A stretch of 28,515 bases of DNA from CAZSMC01 sp964607755 (GCA_964607755.1 CAZSMC010000057.1:1-28515), one strand, 5' to 3'. Shown: positions 8,606-17,353, counted from the stretch's first letter. Notes: generated by a model from the letters alone, not told the origin. Made by a program: numbers and translations.

Positions 8606-9787
8606 ATGCTCCGAATGTCGATTGTTGTGTTCTTTACTCTAACTCTATGTTTATTTGCCGGTGAATATCCCAAAAGCGTGACCGCCTATCGAGGCATCAA
8701 GCCAATGTTGGACGGTTTTATATCATCCGGTGAGTGGGACGATGCCGGCACCCTGCAGCACGATGACTCGTGGAATTGCGATGCGGCCAAAGTCACAGAC
8801 CCGGCCGATCTGTCCATGCAAGGCTGGGTCAAGCATGATGGCGACTATCTCTATTTTGCTTTTGATGTCACGGACAATGTGATTTACGGCACCGATACCG
8901 AGCCCTGGCTGTCTGATAAAAATCTGCAGGCGCACGAACTCACGCAGGATGGCTGGCCGTGGTTTGCCGACGGCATTGAGATTTTTCTCAATCCGGAAAA
9001 CGAGTGGAACAATTCAAAAAAAGAACGCACCAAAGGAGATGGTACAAGCTGGAAAATGGTCAGCAGTACGTATAAATCCAGACTCGGTGGTGTGGGCACA
9101 CCCGGGTTGTTGGAGGGCGAGCCGCGCCAAAGTGATTACGCCTGGAATAATTATCAACAATGGATTTTAAACGGGGCGCAGGAATCTGTGGTGCGAATCA
9201 AGGATGCGTACACGGAAGGTCACGGTTATATCATCGAATGGAAGATAAAACCTGATCCGTGTCTGGAAGTCGATCCGGGCACGTTTTGGTGTCCCTGTAT
9301 GGGCAAGGTCACCATGGGGCTGAATATTGAAATTCAGGATCTGGATACCAAAGCGGCCGGAGCGGGCAATTTTGCCAATTTTCATCACATCGATTATTGG
9401 GCTGCTGAACAGGGCAAAAAAGAATTGCTGGCACAATGGGGAAAAATCATTGTTGTGCCCGAAACAAAAGATGATACGTGGATTAATGAAAACGACAATT
9501 CATCCAGCCACACTTTTAAGCTTTGTCAAAATTTCCCCAATCCGTTCAATCCTTTTACTGTCATTCCATTTCACTTGGTGAAAAAATCCCATGTAAAAAT
9601 TGATGTTTATAGCAGTGCAGGCAAACATGTGAAAACGTTGTGGGATCAATCCACCTTTGCGGGTGCACATCACGCCACGTGGAATGGAACGGATGGCAAG
9701 GGAAAGCAGTGTGCAAGCGGAGTTTATGTCATCAAAATGCAAAGCCAGAACGAAATTCAACATAAAAGAACCGTGTTAAAACGATAA
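8606..9787 (+). CDS. Secreted CBM9-like (carbohydrate-binding) protein with type IX sorting module
   Basis: The ATG at 8606 has AAAAGGA about 7 bases upstream and opens with a signal peptide (MLRMSIVVFFTLTLCLFAGEY), giving 393 aa; an in-frame TTG at 8600 is less likely. Residues about 25-285 resemble the CBM9-like / DOMON-type sugar- or heme-binding fold: P-M-L-D-G-F-I-S-S-G-E-W-D-D near 33-46, Y-L-Y-F-A-F-D-V-T-D at 81-90, and D-G-I-E-I-F-L-N-P at 122-130. The tail from about 307 (C-Q-N-F-P-N-P-F-N-P ... A-S-G-V-Y-V-I-K) is a sorting module. No hydrolase catalytic motif is visible, so a binding role at the cell surface or outside the cell is the best guess. It follows the DUF362 gene closely. 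Confidence 0.8.
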   Translation: MLRMSIVVFFTLTLCLFAGEYPKSVTAYRGIKPMLDGFISSGEWDDAGTLQHDDSWNCDAAKVTDPADLSMQGWVKHDGDYLYFAFDVTDNVIYGTDTEPWLSDKNLQAHELTQDGWPWFADGIEIFLNPENEWNNSKKERTKGDGTSWKMVSSTYKSRLGGVGTPGLLEGEPRQSDYAWNNYQQWILNGAQESVVRIKDAYTEGHGYIIEWKIKPDPCLEVDPGTFWCPCMGKVTMGLNIEIQDLDTKAAGAGNFANFHHIDYWAAEQGKKELLAQWGKIIVVPETKDDTWINENDNSSSHTFKLCQNFPNPFNPFTVIPFHLVKKSHVKIDVYSSAGKHVKTLWDQSTFAGAHHATWNGTDGKGKQCASGVYVIKMQSQNEIQHKRTVLKR

Positions 9788-9813
9788 TTTCATTTTTCGA
9801 GGGAGAAAAACCG

Positions 9814-10260
9814 ATGGCGAAACATTTCATGCCCACGAATTATTTTTTGGTGTTGCTGGTGCTGTCTGTTGTTTTGCATTTTGTCCTGCCCATCTTTCAC
9901 ATCATCCGACCGCCGGTCTCATACATCGGCGTTTTGTTCATTGTGTTCGGTGCTATCATAAACGTGTGGACGGATAATCTGTTCAAAAAAGTAGACACTA
10001 CAGTCAAACCACACCGAATGCCTACCGCGCTCACAACCTCCGGTCCATTTCGAATCAGCCGTCATCCCATGTATCTTGGAATGACATCGATCTTGTTAGG
10101 TGTTACATTTTTATGCGGATCATTCATCACGTTTATTTTTCCGGTTCTTTACATAGTGATTATGGAAACAGTTTTTATCCCGATGGAAGAGAAAAATCTG
10201 GCCCGTCAGTTTGGCGATGAATATGCGAATTATAAAAAGCGTGTTCGGCGTTGGGTTTAA
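9814..10260 (+). CDS. Isoprenylcysteine carboxyl methyltransferase (ICMT/PEMT)-family membrane protein
   Basis: This 148-residue integral membrane protein has about four hydrophobic stretches. The family signature is clear: S-G-P-F-R-I-S-R-H-P-M-Y-L-G (about 72-85), then a C-terminal E-E-K-N-L ... F-G-D-E-Y-A-N-Y-K-K-R-V-R-R-W. Members use S-adenosylmethionine to methylate lipids or small molecules; the bacterial substrate is rarely known. The ATG has GGGAG about 9 bases upstream, and the gene lies 26 bases after the CBM9-like gene, so it may share that transcript. Confidence 0.85.
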   Translation: MAKHFMPTNYFLVLLVLSVVLHFVLPIFHIIRPPVSYIGVLFIVFGAIINVWTDNLFKKVDTTVKPHRMPTALTTSGPFRISRHPMYLGMTSILLGVTFLCGSFITFIFPVLYIVIMETVFIPMEEKNLARQFGDEYANYKKRVRRWV

Positions 10261-10329
10261 ATGAACACATGAGTTAATGTAATAATATCACTTAACTTTA
10301 ATTTTTGATCTTATCAAGAGGAGGGCACC

Positions 10330-12978
10330 ATGAAAAGATTAGCCTTGATTTTAGTGTCAGTGTTCGTTGCATCACATTTTTTTCACTGTGATGAGAAAAA
10401 GAAGGAAATTGCTCAGCCCTGGTATAATCCGGATATGGACATTGAAACGCGATTGGACAGTCTCATCACCCAGATGACGCTGGAGGAAAAAGTCTCGCAG
10501 ATGATGAACGACGCTCCGGCCATCGAGCGGCTCGGTGTTCCCAAATACAATTGGTGGAACGAATGTTTGCACGGTGTTGCGCGATCAGGTTTAGCAACGG
10601 TTTTTCCGCAAGCCATTGGGCTGGCCGCAACCTGGGACAAAGATTTAATGTTCCGCGTCTCAACAGCTATTTCGGACGAGGCGCGTGCCAAGCATCACCG
10701 GTTTGTCAGCCAGGGAAAACGCGGTATCTATCAGGGGCTGACATTCTGGTCGCCGAACATTAACATCTTTCGCGATCCGCGTTGGGGGCGGGGTATGGAA
10801 ACCTATGGTGAAGATCCTTACCTCACCGGTCAAATGGCAGTTCAATTTGTAAAAGGTTTACAGGGCGATCATCCCACGTATCTCAAAACAGTGGCCACGG
10901 TCAAGCATTATGCCGTGCACAGCGGTCCGGAACCGGCCCGGCACACGTTTAACGCTCAAACCTCGGAACGTGATTTGCGGGAAACGTATCTGCCACACTT
11001 TCGCACCAGCATTGTCGATGGCAATGCCTATTCTGTGATGTGTGCTTATAATCGCTATGATGGCGAAGCATGCTGTGGCAGCAGCCGGCTTTTGACAGAC
11101 ATTCTACGGCACGAATGGGATTTTGACGGCTATGTGGTATCCGATTGCGGTGCTATCCGGGATATTTATGCTCATCACAACGTCGTGGAAACATCGCCGA
11201 AAGCTTCTGCTTTGGCTGTAAAATCCGGTACTGACTTGAACTGCGGTCGTACTTATGAAAGTCTGGTTAAAGCTGTAGACGAGGGATTCATCACCGAAGA
11301 GGAAATCGACCGCGCGGTTTACCGGCTGTTCAGGGCTCGAATGAAATTGGGCATGTTCGATCCGGACGAAGACGTACCGTATGCACACATTTCCTACGAG
11401 GTCGTTGACAGTGACGAGCACAAAAAACTCGCTCTGGAAACCGCACAGAAATCCCTTGTGTTGTTAAAAAATGAAAATAACACCTTGCCTCTCAGCACGG
11501 ACATTAGTGATCTTGCCGTCATTGGTCCGAATGCAGATGATGTGGAAATGCTGCTGGGCAATTACAACGGCATTCCGTCCAATCCAATCACGCCGCTTCA
11601 AGGCATCCGCAACAAGCTTGAAGGTAAGGCCAATGTGCACTATGCCCTGGGATGCGAGTGGGCTGAAAATTTGCCGGTTTTTGACATCATTCCGTCGTCC
11701 GCTCTGCGCACACCGGAAGGCGAGCAGGGACTCAAGGTCGAATACTTTGACAACCGCGACATGAAAGGCGAGCCGGTAGCTGTGGATGTAAATGAAAATG
11801 TGGACTTTAACTGGTGGGATGGCGCGCCGCTGGACACGCTGGATGATGACAACTTTGGCGTGCGCTGGACCGGTAAACTCGTGCCTCCGGTTGATGGCTG
11901 GTATGCATTGGGAGCCGAAGGGTTTAACGGATTCAAGCTTTATCTCGAAGGCAAGCAGTTGGTTTCGTTCCGCAATCGTCATCACTCCCGCAAAACATAC
12001 GATTCGGTTGTGCTGAAGGCTGGACAGGAATATGATATCACACTAGAATTCTCCGAATGGTCCGGCGATGCTGACATTCATCTGTTGTGGTCTGTGCCAG
12101 GACGGGATGTCCATCAACAGGCAATGGACGCCGCGGGAAAATCCGATGCCGTGGTCATGTTCATGGGATTATCTCCGCGACTCGAGGGAGAAGAAATGCG
12201 CGTTCAGGTCGAAGGATTTGAAGGTGGCGATCGCGTCACTATTGACTTGCCGGACATCCAAAAGCAGCTCATGAAAGATATTGTTGCGCTGGGCAAGCCA
12301 ACCGTTCTGGTTCTGCTCAACGGCAGCGCTCTTGCCGTGAACTGGGCGGATGAAAACATTCCAGCTATTGTTGAGGCCTGGTATCCGGGGCAAGCAGCGG
12401 GAACAGCCCTCGCCGATGTGCTTTTCGGAGATGTCAATCCAGGCGGTCGTTTGCCGCTGACGTTTTACAAATCAGCCGATCAATTACCGGCATTTACCGA
12501 ATATGACATGAAAAACCAAACATACCGTTATTTTTCCGGCGAGCCGCTTTACGCATTTGGTCACGGTTTAAGCTACACTCAGTTCCAATACAGCGATTTT
12601 GTGGTGCCCGATTCTGCACGTGCCGGGGAATTGGTTGAGGTCAAAGTGACGGTTAAAAACACAGGTAAAGTCGCAGGCGAGGAGGTTGTTCAGCTTTATG
12701 TTTCGGATAAGGAAGCGACTGTTCCTGTCCCCATTCGTTCGCTTGCCGGATTCCAACGGATTTTTCTGGGACCGGGTGAATCCAAAGATGTTTCTTTCAC
12801 CATGACACCCAGACAGCTTTCGTTAATCGACGATACCGGCAACCGAATTGTGGAACCCGGAATATTCGCTTTGAGTATCGGCGGAAAACAACCGGGTACA
12901 AAAGCTGAAACGACAGAGGTGATACAAAAAGACCTCAAAGTCACTGGCGAAACGTTTATGGTAAGAGAAATGCAGTAA
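10330..12978 (+). CDS. GH3 beta-glycosidase (beta-glucosidase/xylosidase type) with PA14 insert
   Basis: This 882-residue enzyme removes terminal beta-linked sugars by a retaining mechanism. GAGGAGG precedes the ATG. The N-terminal segment (MKRLALILVSVFVASHFFHC) could be a signal peptide or a lipoprotein signal with Cys 20, though F-F-H-C is a poor lipobox. The GH3 N-domain covers about 40-345 with N-W-W-N-E-C-L-H-G-V-A near 74-84 and the nucleophile Asp 272 in Y-V-V-S-D-C-G. The second GH3 domain starts near 370 and is interrupted by a PA14 sugar-binding domain (about 463-590). L-E-G-E-E-M (618-623) probably supplies the acid/base Glu. A fibronectin-III-like domain ends the protein. The N-W-W-N-E-C-L-H-G block resembles bacterial xylosidases as well as glucosidases, so the substrate is left open. 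The gene is 69 bases after the methyltransferase. Confidence 0.94.
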   Translation: MKRLALILVSVFVASHFFHCDEKKKEIAQPWYNPDMDIETRLDSLITQMTLEEKVSQMMNDAPAIERLGVPKYNWWNECLHGVARSGLATVFPQAIGLAATWDKDLMFRVSTAISDEARAKHHRFVSQGKRGIYQGLTFWSPNINIFRDPRWGRGMETYGEDPYLTGQMAVQFVKGLQGDHPTYLKTVATVKHYAVHSGPEPARHTFNAQTSERDLRETYLPHFRTSIVDGNAYSVMCAYNRYDGEACCGSSRLLTDILRHEWDFDGYVVSDCGAIRDIYAHHNVVETSPKASALAVKSGTDLNCGRTYESLVKAVDEGFITEEEIDRAVYRLFRARMKLGMFDPDEDVPYAHISYEVVDSDEHKKLALETAQKSLVLLKNENNTLPLSTDISDLAVIGPNADDVEMLLGNYNGIPSNPITPLQGIRNKLEGKANVHYALGCEWAENLPVFDIIPSSALRTPEGEQGLKVEYFDNRDMKGEPVAVDVNENVDFNWWDGAPLDTLDDDNFGVRWTGKLVPPVDGWYALGAEGFNGFKLYLEGKQLVSFRNRHHSRKTYDSVVLKAGQEYDITLEFSEWSGDADIHLLWSVPGRDVHQQAMDAAGKSDAVVMFMGLSPRLEGEEMRVQVEGFEGGDRVTIDLPDIQKQLMKDIVALGKPTVLVLLNGSALAVNWADENIPAIVEAWYPGQAAGTALADVLFGDVNPGGRLPLTFYKSADQLPAFTEYDMKNQTYRYFSGEPLYAFGHGLSYTQFQYSDFVVPDSARAGELVEVKVTVKNTGKVAGEEVVQLYVSDKEATVPVPIRSLAGFQRIFLGPGESKDVSFTMTPRQLSLIDDTGNRIVEPGIFALSIGGKQPGTKAETTEVIQKDLKVTGETFMVREMQ

Positions 12979-13080
12979 AGCTCTGAATTTAATTTTGCAG
13001 CGTTTTAGAAACACATTAATTTTCTGCAATGAGTTTGAGCTGAAGGTACACCAATTAATCAAAAACGGTCAAGATATGTT

Positions 13081-14109
13081 ATGCAAAAATGTGTCGATCT
13101 CAGGAGTGATACAGTAACAAAACCCACAAAAGCAATGCGCCAGGCCATGGCCGAAGCGTCGGTCGGTGACGATGTGTTTGGCGAAGACCCCACAGTCAAT
13201 GAACTGCAAAATCGTGTGGCTGAGATGTGCGGCAAGGAAGCAGCACTGTTCGTGCCCAGCGGTACTATGGGCAATCAGGTGGCTTTAAAAACGCATACCC
13301 AGCCAGGCGATGAAATTATCTGCGAATATGGCGCACATATTTTCAATTACGAAGGCGGTGCACCGGGATTGATTTCCGGTGCACAACTTTATCCGGTGCC
13401 CGGGAACCGGGGCGTTATCACTGCAGAACAGATTGAAAGAGTGATCCGAAAGCCGAATGCGCATTTTCCGAACACCCGGGTGATCGAAATTGAAAACACC
13501 CATAATCGCGCTGGCGGTGCGATTTTTCCGCTTGAGGAGATAAAAAAAATTGTCAACGTCGCGCAGGAACACAACCTGAAGATGCATCTTGACGGTGCCA
13601 GGTTATGGAATGCCCACGTCGCAACGGGTGTAGCATTTTCCGATTATTGTACAGGTTTTGATTCGGTTTCGTTGTGCTTTTCAAAAGGCCTGGGCGCACC
13701 GGTCGGTTCTATCGTGGTAGGAAGTCATTCTTTTATTCAGCGTGCACACCGTTTTCGAAAAATATTCGGCGGCGGTATGCGACAGGTTGGAATTCTTGCC
13801 GCGGCCGCTCTTTACGCGCTCGATCATCACATCGACCGGCTGCGCGAAGACCATCAGCGCGCTGCTTTGCTTGCTCGCTGTCTTGTAGAATGTGGCGCTG
13901 AAGTGGATATGGAAGCCACTCAGACCAACATTGTCATCGCTGATTTTAAAGGGCTAAATCTATCCGCTCCACAAGTCGCTAAAGAATTTGAAAAACAAGG
14001 CCTATTATGTATCGCTTTTTCCGATACCAGGATACGGTTTGTTACACATCTGGATATTACTGATGATGATATTGATAAAACCTGCAAGGCCGCCAAACAC
14101 ATTTTATAA
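13081..14109 (+). CDS. ltaE: Low-specificity L-threonine aldolase (PLP-dependent)
   Basis: This enzyme splits L-threonine or L-allo-threonine into glycine and acetaldehyde in the cytoplasm. At 342 aa it has the usual family length. D-L-R-S-D-T-V-T-K-P-T at 6-16, G-D-D-V-F-G-E-D-P-T at 29-38, the cofactor-binding D-G-A-R-L-W-N-A at 171-178, and S-K-G-L-G-A-P-V-G-S at 201-210 are all present; Lys 202 should form the Schiff base with pyridoxal phosphate. No strong ribosome-binding site precedes the ATG. It lies about 100 bases after the GH3 gene and is not obviously part of the glycan genes. The symbol follows family usage; substrate stereochemistry cannot be read from sequence. Confidence 0.92.
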   Translation: MQKCVDLRSDTVTKPTKAMRQAMAEASVGDDVFGEDPTVNELQNRVAEMCGKEAALFVPSGTMGNQVALKTHTQPGDEIICEYGAHIFNYEGGAPGLISGAQLYPVPGNRGVITAEQIERVIRKPNAHFPNTRVIEIENTHNRAGGAIFPLEEIKKIVNVAQEHNLKMHLDGARLWNAHVATGVAFSDYCTGFDSVSLCFSKGLGAPVGSIVVGSHSFIQRAHRFRKIFGGGMRQVGILAAAALYALDHHIDRLREDHQRAALLARCLVECGAEVDMEATQTNIVIADFKGLNLSAPQVAKEFEKQGLLCIAFSDTRIRFVTHLDITDDDIDKTCKAAKHIL

Positions 14110-14421
14110 CAAATTTTTCGGAACTTTTTTACTATTTTCCCCTATAAGTAATTAGATTTACGGGCGTGAAATAGCTATTGACAATGTCTTAAAAAAAATG
14201 TAAATTAAACGATTTTATCAAACCATACATGGAATTATGATATTAAATTTCATCCTGAATTTTTCACCCCGAACATTTTCATTGGTATACAATATTGTGG
14301 CATGCATGATCCACGCCATTATAATTCGACCAGAGAACATGAAATAATTTCGAGACTTTTATTGTCATAGTAATCGATAATATTGAAGAATAATAAAATT
14401 CATAGCATTAGCAGTAGGTAG
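14110..14421 (+). other. Promoter and long leader region of the sigma factor gene
   Basis: This AT-rich stretch contains no open frame of note. It carries the promoter described separately and, after it, an untranslated leader of about 200 bases up to the ATG at 14422. I saw no stable hairpin or known riboswitch in the leader. Confidence 0.5.
14178..14206 (+). promoter_or_regulatory. Predicted sigma-70-type promoter for the sigma factor gene
   Basis: TTGACA (14178-14183), a 17-base spacer and TAAATT (14201-14206). Transcription would start near 14213, leaving a leader of roughly 200 bases. Confidence 0.6.
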
Positions 14422-15282
14422 ATGAATAAAAAGACAAAAAAACAAAAAGAAGTTCGCACAAAGGAATCGATTGAAAAGTACCTGGAAGAGATTGGCAACT
14501 TTTCACCATTGCCGCCGGAACAGGAGATTGAGCTTGCCTGCAAAATCCACGAAGGCGATGCTCAGGCTCTTGAGGACCTGGTCAAAGCGAATTTGCGATT
14601 TGTTATCAGCGTGGCAAAAGAGTATCAGGGCCAGGGTTTGCCGTTACAGGATTTGATAAGCGAGGGCAATCTTGGTCTCATCAAAGCGGCCCAGCGTTTT
14701 GACGAAACTCGCGGATTCAAGTTCATTTCTTATGCGGTGTGGTGGATACGTCAGTCTATTCTTCAGGCACTTGCGGAGCAGTCACGGGTTGTCCGGCTGC
14801 CATTGAATCGTGTCGGCGCTATTAACAAAGTCGGGCGTGCTTTAGAAGCGTTGGAAAAAAAGTTCGGCCGCGAGCCAAGCATGGATGAAATTGCCAACAA
14901 GATGGAAATGAGTTCTCACGACGTCTCTGACGTGATCAAAACATCGGCACGGCATTTGTCGCTGGACGAACCGTTCAAAGAGGATGAGGGAAACAGTTTA
15001 CTAGATGTGCTCCAGAGCGACCGCTACGAACCGCCCGATGGCAGTTTGATGCGCGCTTCGCTGCGCGAAGAGATCGAAAAGGTGTTGACTACACTAAAAC
15101 CACGGGAAGCCGAGATCGTCAAACTGTATTTCGGCCTGGACGGAGATCGGCCGTTGACGCTGGAAGAAATCGGTGAATATTTCGAGCTCACTCGCGAGCG
15201 TGTTCGCCAGATCAAGGAAAAGGCGCTGCGGCGTTTGCGTCATCGAACCCGCCTTGATCCCTTGAGAAAATATCTCGGTTAA
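14422..15282 (+). CDS. rpoD: Primary-type RNA polymerase sigma-70 factor (RpoD/SigA family, short form)
   Basis: This protein directs RNA polymerase to promoters. At 286 aa it has regions 1.2 (about 15-45, with I-E-K-Y-L-E-E-I-G), 2 (about 53-117, with L-I-S-E-G-N-L-G-L-I-K-A-A and Y-A-V-W-W-I-R-Q-S-I), 3 (about 125-200) and 4 (about 218-283, with T-R-E-R-V-R-Q-I-K-E-K-A-L-R-R-L-R-H), but no region 1.1 and no long non-conserved insert. That short layout is typical of primary sigma factors in Bacteroidota and relatives. It stands alone between its own promoter and a strong terminator. The high conservation of regions 2 and 4 favours the housekeeping factor, though a second close paralog elsewhere cannot be excluded. 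Confidence 0.9.
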   Translation: MNKKTKKQKEVRTKESIEKYLEEIGNFSPLPPEQEIELACKIHEGDAQALEDLVKANLRFVISVAKEYQGQGLPLQDLISEGNLGLIKAAQRFDETRGFKFISYAVWWIRQSILQALAEQSRVVRLPLNRVGAINKVGRALEALEKKFGREPSMDEIANKMEMSSHDVSDVIKTSARHLSLDEPFKEDEGNSLLDVLQSDRYEPPDGSLMRASLREEIEKVLTTLKPREAEIVKLYFGLDGDRPLTLEEIGEYFELTRERVRQIKEKALRRLRHRTRLDPLRKYLG

Positions 15283-15288
15283 TTGTGA

Positions 15289-15321
15289 AACCCTTGCTTG
15301 TTGAATAGCAAGGGTTTTTTT
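15289..15321 (+). terminator. Rho-independent terminator after the sigma factor gene
   Basis: A perfect 10-bp stem (AACCCTTGCT at 15289-15298 with AGCAAGGGTT at 15307-15316) with an 8-base loop runs into seven T residues, starting 7 bases after the stop codon. Confidence 0.92.
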
Positions 15322-15353
15322 ATTGTCCGAATTAAAATATGCAAAGGTGTTCT

Positions 15354-16109
15354 ATGAAAAGTCCTCTCTTGATCGCCTGTTTACTGCTTTTTTCAACAGC
15401 TCTTGCATTTCCACCATTGTCAGCAAAGAAACACGTTCTTATTTATACCAGAAACGGCGAAGGCTATGTGCACGATAATATCTCGGCAAGCGTCGAGGCG
15501 CTTGGTGAGATTTGCCAGCAGAATAATATCGATTATGATTCCTCGGATGATCCCGCCTTATTTACGGCAGAGAATCTAAGAAAATACGATGCCATCATCT
15601 TCTCGAATACCAATAACGAGGCTTTTACTACACAGGCTCAGCGAGACGCTTTTCAGCATTTCATTCAAGCCGGCGGTGGATTTATGGGCCTGCATTCTGC
15701 CACTGCATCAGAACGTGACTGGCCGTGGTTTCACGCTATGATTGGCGGTCTGTTCGTACGCCATCCCGAATTGCAGCCTTTTGACATCAAAGTTATCGAT
15801 ACAAATCATCTGTCAACGCAACATCTAGGTGATGTGTGGGCGTGGGAAGACGAATGCTATTTTATGGATCATCTGAATCCGGATATACACGTGCTGTTAG
15901 CCGTGGACCTGACTACGCTCGATGACCCTGAACGGGAAAAATATCCTGGCACAACGTTTGGCGATCTTTTCCCGCTCTGCTGGGTCCATGAATACGACGG
16001 CGGACGTCAGTTTTACACCGCTCTCGGCCACAAAATCGAACATTACAAAGATCCTGACTTTTCCCAGCACTTGCAAGGGGGATTGCTTTGGGTGCTTGGG
16101 AAAAGGTAA
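15354..16109 (+). CDS. Secreted ThuA-like (trehalose-utilisation family) protein
   Basis: This 251-residue protein belongs to the ThuA family, which has a glutamine-amidotransferase-like fold and occurs widely in carbohydrate loci; its reaction is not firmly known. The ATG at 15354 has AAAGG 6 bases upstream and opens a signal peptide (MKSPLLIACLLLFSTALAFPPLSA); an in-frame ATG at 15339 would put charged residues in front. The fold signatures visible are K-K-H-V-L-I-Y-T-R-N-G-E-G-Y-V-H-D-N, Y-D-A-I-I-F-S-N-T-N, and G-G-G-F-M-G-L-H-S-A-T-A, followed by W-P-W-F-H-A-M-I-G-G. It probably acts in the periplasm on a sugar or sugar derivative. It stands alone after the sigma factor terminator. Confidence 0.88.
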   Translation: MKSPLLIACLLLFSTALAFPPLSAKKHVLIYTRNGEGYVHDNISASVEALGEICQQNNIDYDSSDDPALFTAENLRKYDAIIFSNTNNEAFTTQAQRDAFQHFIQAGGGFMGLHSATASERDWPWFHAMIGGLFVRHPELQPFDIKVIDTNHLSTQHLGDVWAWEDECYFMDHLNPDIHVLLAVDLTTLDDPEREKYPGTTFGDLFPLCWVHEYDGGRQFYTALGHKIEHYKDPDFSQHLQGGLLWVLGKR

Positions 16110-16238
16110 TACTATATTTATGGAAAAAAGATTAAATATTTTCCGGAGAAGGATAGTGGGGATTGTGGAATACACCTTTGATTAAAATTTAAAACCGGAT
16201 AAGAATCTAAAGCCTTACCAGGAGATGATTTAGAGTAA

Positions 16239-16388
16239 CGTGGCTCATTTTTCTCTTTCCACAGATTTGACCACGGGTATTGCACAGACGACAATGCGCG
16301 CGCTTTGCTTCTTACCGTTCTGCTCGAAAAAATTGGCTTTGAGACGAAAAAAATATTGTCATTACCAAATCAGAGAGGTGGAAAATGA
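16239..16388 (+). pseudogene. Fragment of a GH130-associated protein family (T-D-D-N-A-R-A-L motif)
   Basis: The frame open from 16239 to the TGA at 16386 contains F-D-H-G-Y-C-T-D-D-N-A-R-A-L-L-L at about 16266-16313. From memory, G-Y-C-T-D-D-N-A-R-A-L is the hallmark of a protein family, often annotated as glycosyltransferase-associated, whose genes sit beside GH130 genes. Here only about 30 recognisable residues remain, with no start codon. The frame then runs into L-S-L-P-N-Q-R-G-G-K and stops one base past the A of the GH130 ATG. I read it as a truncated remnant left where the partner gene was lost. The assignment is from memory of the motif and should be tested by a profile search. Confidence 0.6.
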
Positions 16389-17353
16389 AAGCAGCTTATA
16401 AGGAACTATTCCAGCGTCACTCAGGTAACCCTATCTTGACAATTGAAAAGTGGCCGTATCCGGCAAATTCTGTGTTCAACTGTGGTGCTACGTTTGTCAA
16501 TAGAGAAACTGTCCTGCTAAATCGTGTTGAAGATTTGAGAGGGCTGTCGCATTTAACGATTGCAAGAAGCAAGAATGGTATTTCCAACTGGAAGATCGAT
16601 GAAAAGCCAATTTTCGCAGCAGACCCTGAAAACTATCCAGAGGAAATCTGGGGTATCGAAGATCCCAGAATTACGTATGTCGAGGAGCTTCAGGAATACA
16701 TTATCGTATACACCGCTTATTCGCGCGGAGGGCCGCTGGTTTCATTAGCTAAAACAAAAGACTTTAAGACATTTGACAGATTAGGTGCCGTCATGCCGCC
16801 TGAAGACAAGGATGCAGCTTTATTTCCAGTTCGATTTGGCGGAAACTGGGCCATGTTGCACAGACCAAGCAGCACCTCCCCCAGTGCTGGCGCTCATATC
16901 TGGCTTTCTTTTTCCCCTGATCTGCGACACTGGGGACAACATCGCATTGTAATTCGCGCCAGGGAAGGGGGTTGGTGGGATGCCAATAAAATTGGCTTGT
17001 CCCCGCCGCCACTGAAAATTCCGGAAGGATGGCTGGTATTGTATCATGGTGTCCGCAAAACCGGGGGCGGGGTTATTTATAGACTGGGGCTTGCATTGCT
17101 GGATTTGGACAATCCTGCTAAATTACTGAGACGTGGAGATGAATGGATATTTGGGCCGCGAATGCATTATGAACGTGAAGGCGATGTCGATGATGTGGTT
17201 TTCCCAGGTGGCTGGACGCTAGAAAAAAACCAGGTACGGATATATTACGGAGGCGCTGATACCTGTATTGCCATGGCAACAGCTAAATTGAGTGATTTGA
17301 GAGAATACATAATGCGGTGCCCTGAACGAGAAAACCATTTTCGCTGGGGCTAA
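16385..17353 (+). CDS. GH130 family beta-mannoside phosphorylase or hydrolase
   Basis: GH130 enzymes cleave beta-linked mannose from oligosaccharides, most often by phosphorolysis that yields mannose 1-phosphate. At 322 aa with no signal peptide, this one is probably cytoplasmic. The five-bladed propeller motifs are present: G-I-E-D-P-R-I at 90-96, with Asp 93 as the catalytic acid, K-D-A-A-L-F-P at 142-148, H-R-P at 159-161, L-Y-H-G-V at 219-223 and Y-Y-G-G-A-D-T at 287-293. The L-F-P, H-R-P and Y-H-G blocks match sites that bind phosphate in phosphorylases, so phosphorolysis is more likely than hydrolysis, though I cannot prove it. GAGAGGTGG lies just upstream. A fragment of a family normally found beside GH130 genes ends at the start codon. 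Confidence 0.9.
   Translation: MKAAYKELFQRHSGNPILTIEKWPYPANSVFNCGATFVNRETVLLNRVEDLRGLSHLTIARSKNGISNWKIDEKPIFAADPENYPEEIWGIEDPRITYVEELQEYIIVYTAYSRGGPLVSLAKTKDFKTFDRLGAVMPPEDKDAALFPVRFGGNWAMLHRPSSTSPSAGAHIWLSFSPDLRHWGQHRIVIRAREGGWWDANKIGLSPPPLKIPEGWLVLYHGVRKTGGGVIYRLGLALLDLDNPAKLLRRGDEWIFGPRMHYEREGDVDDVVFPGGWTLEKNQVRIYYGGADTCIAMATAKLSDLREYIMRCPERENHFRWG

Noticed and set aside
16120..16185. 21-codon frame after the ThuA gene
   Set aside because: It is short, has no ribosome-binding site and no recognisable motif.
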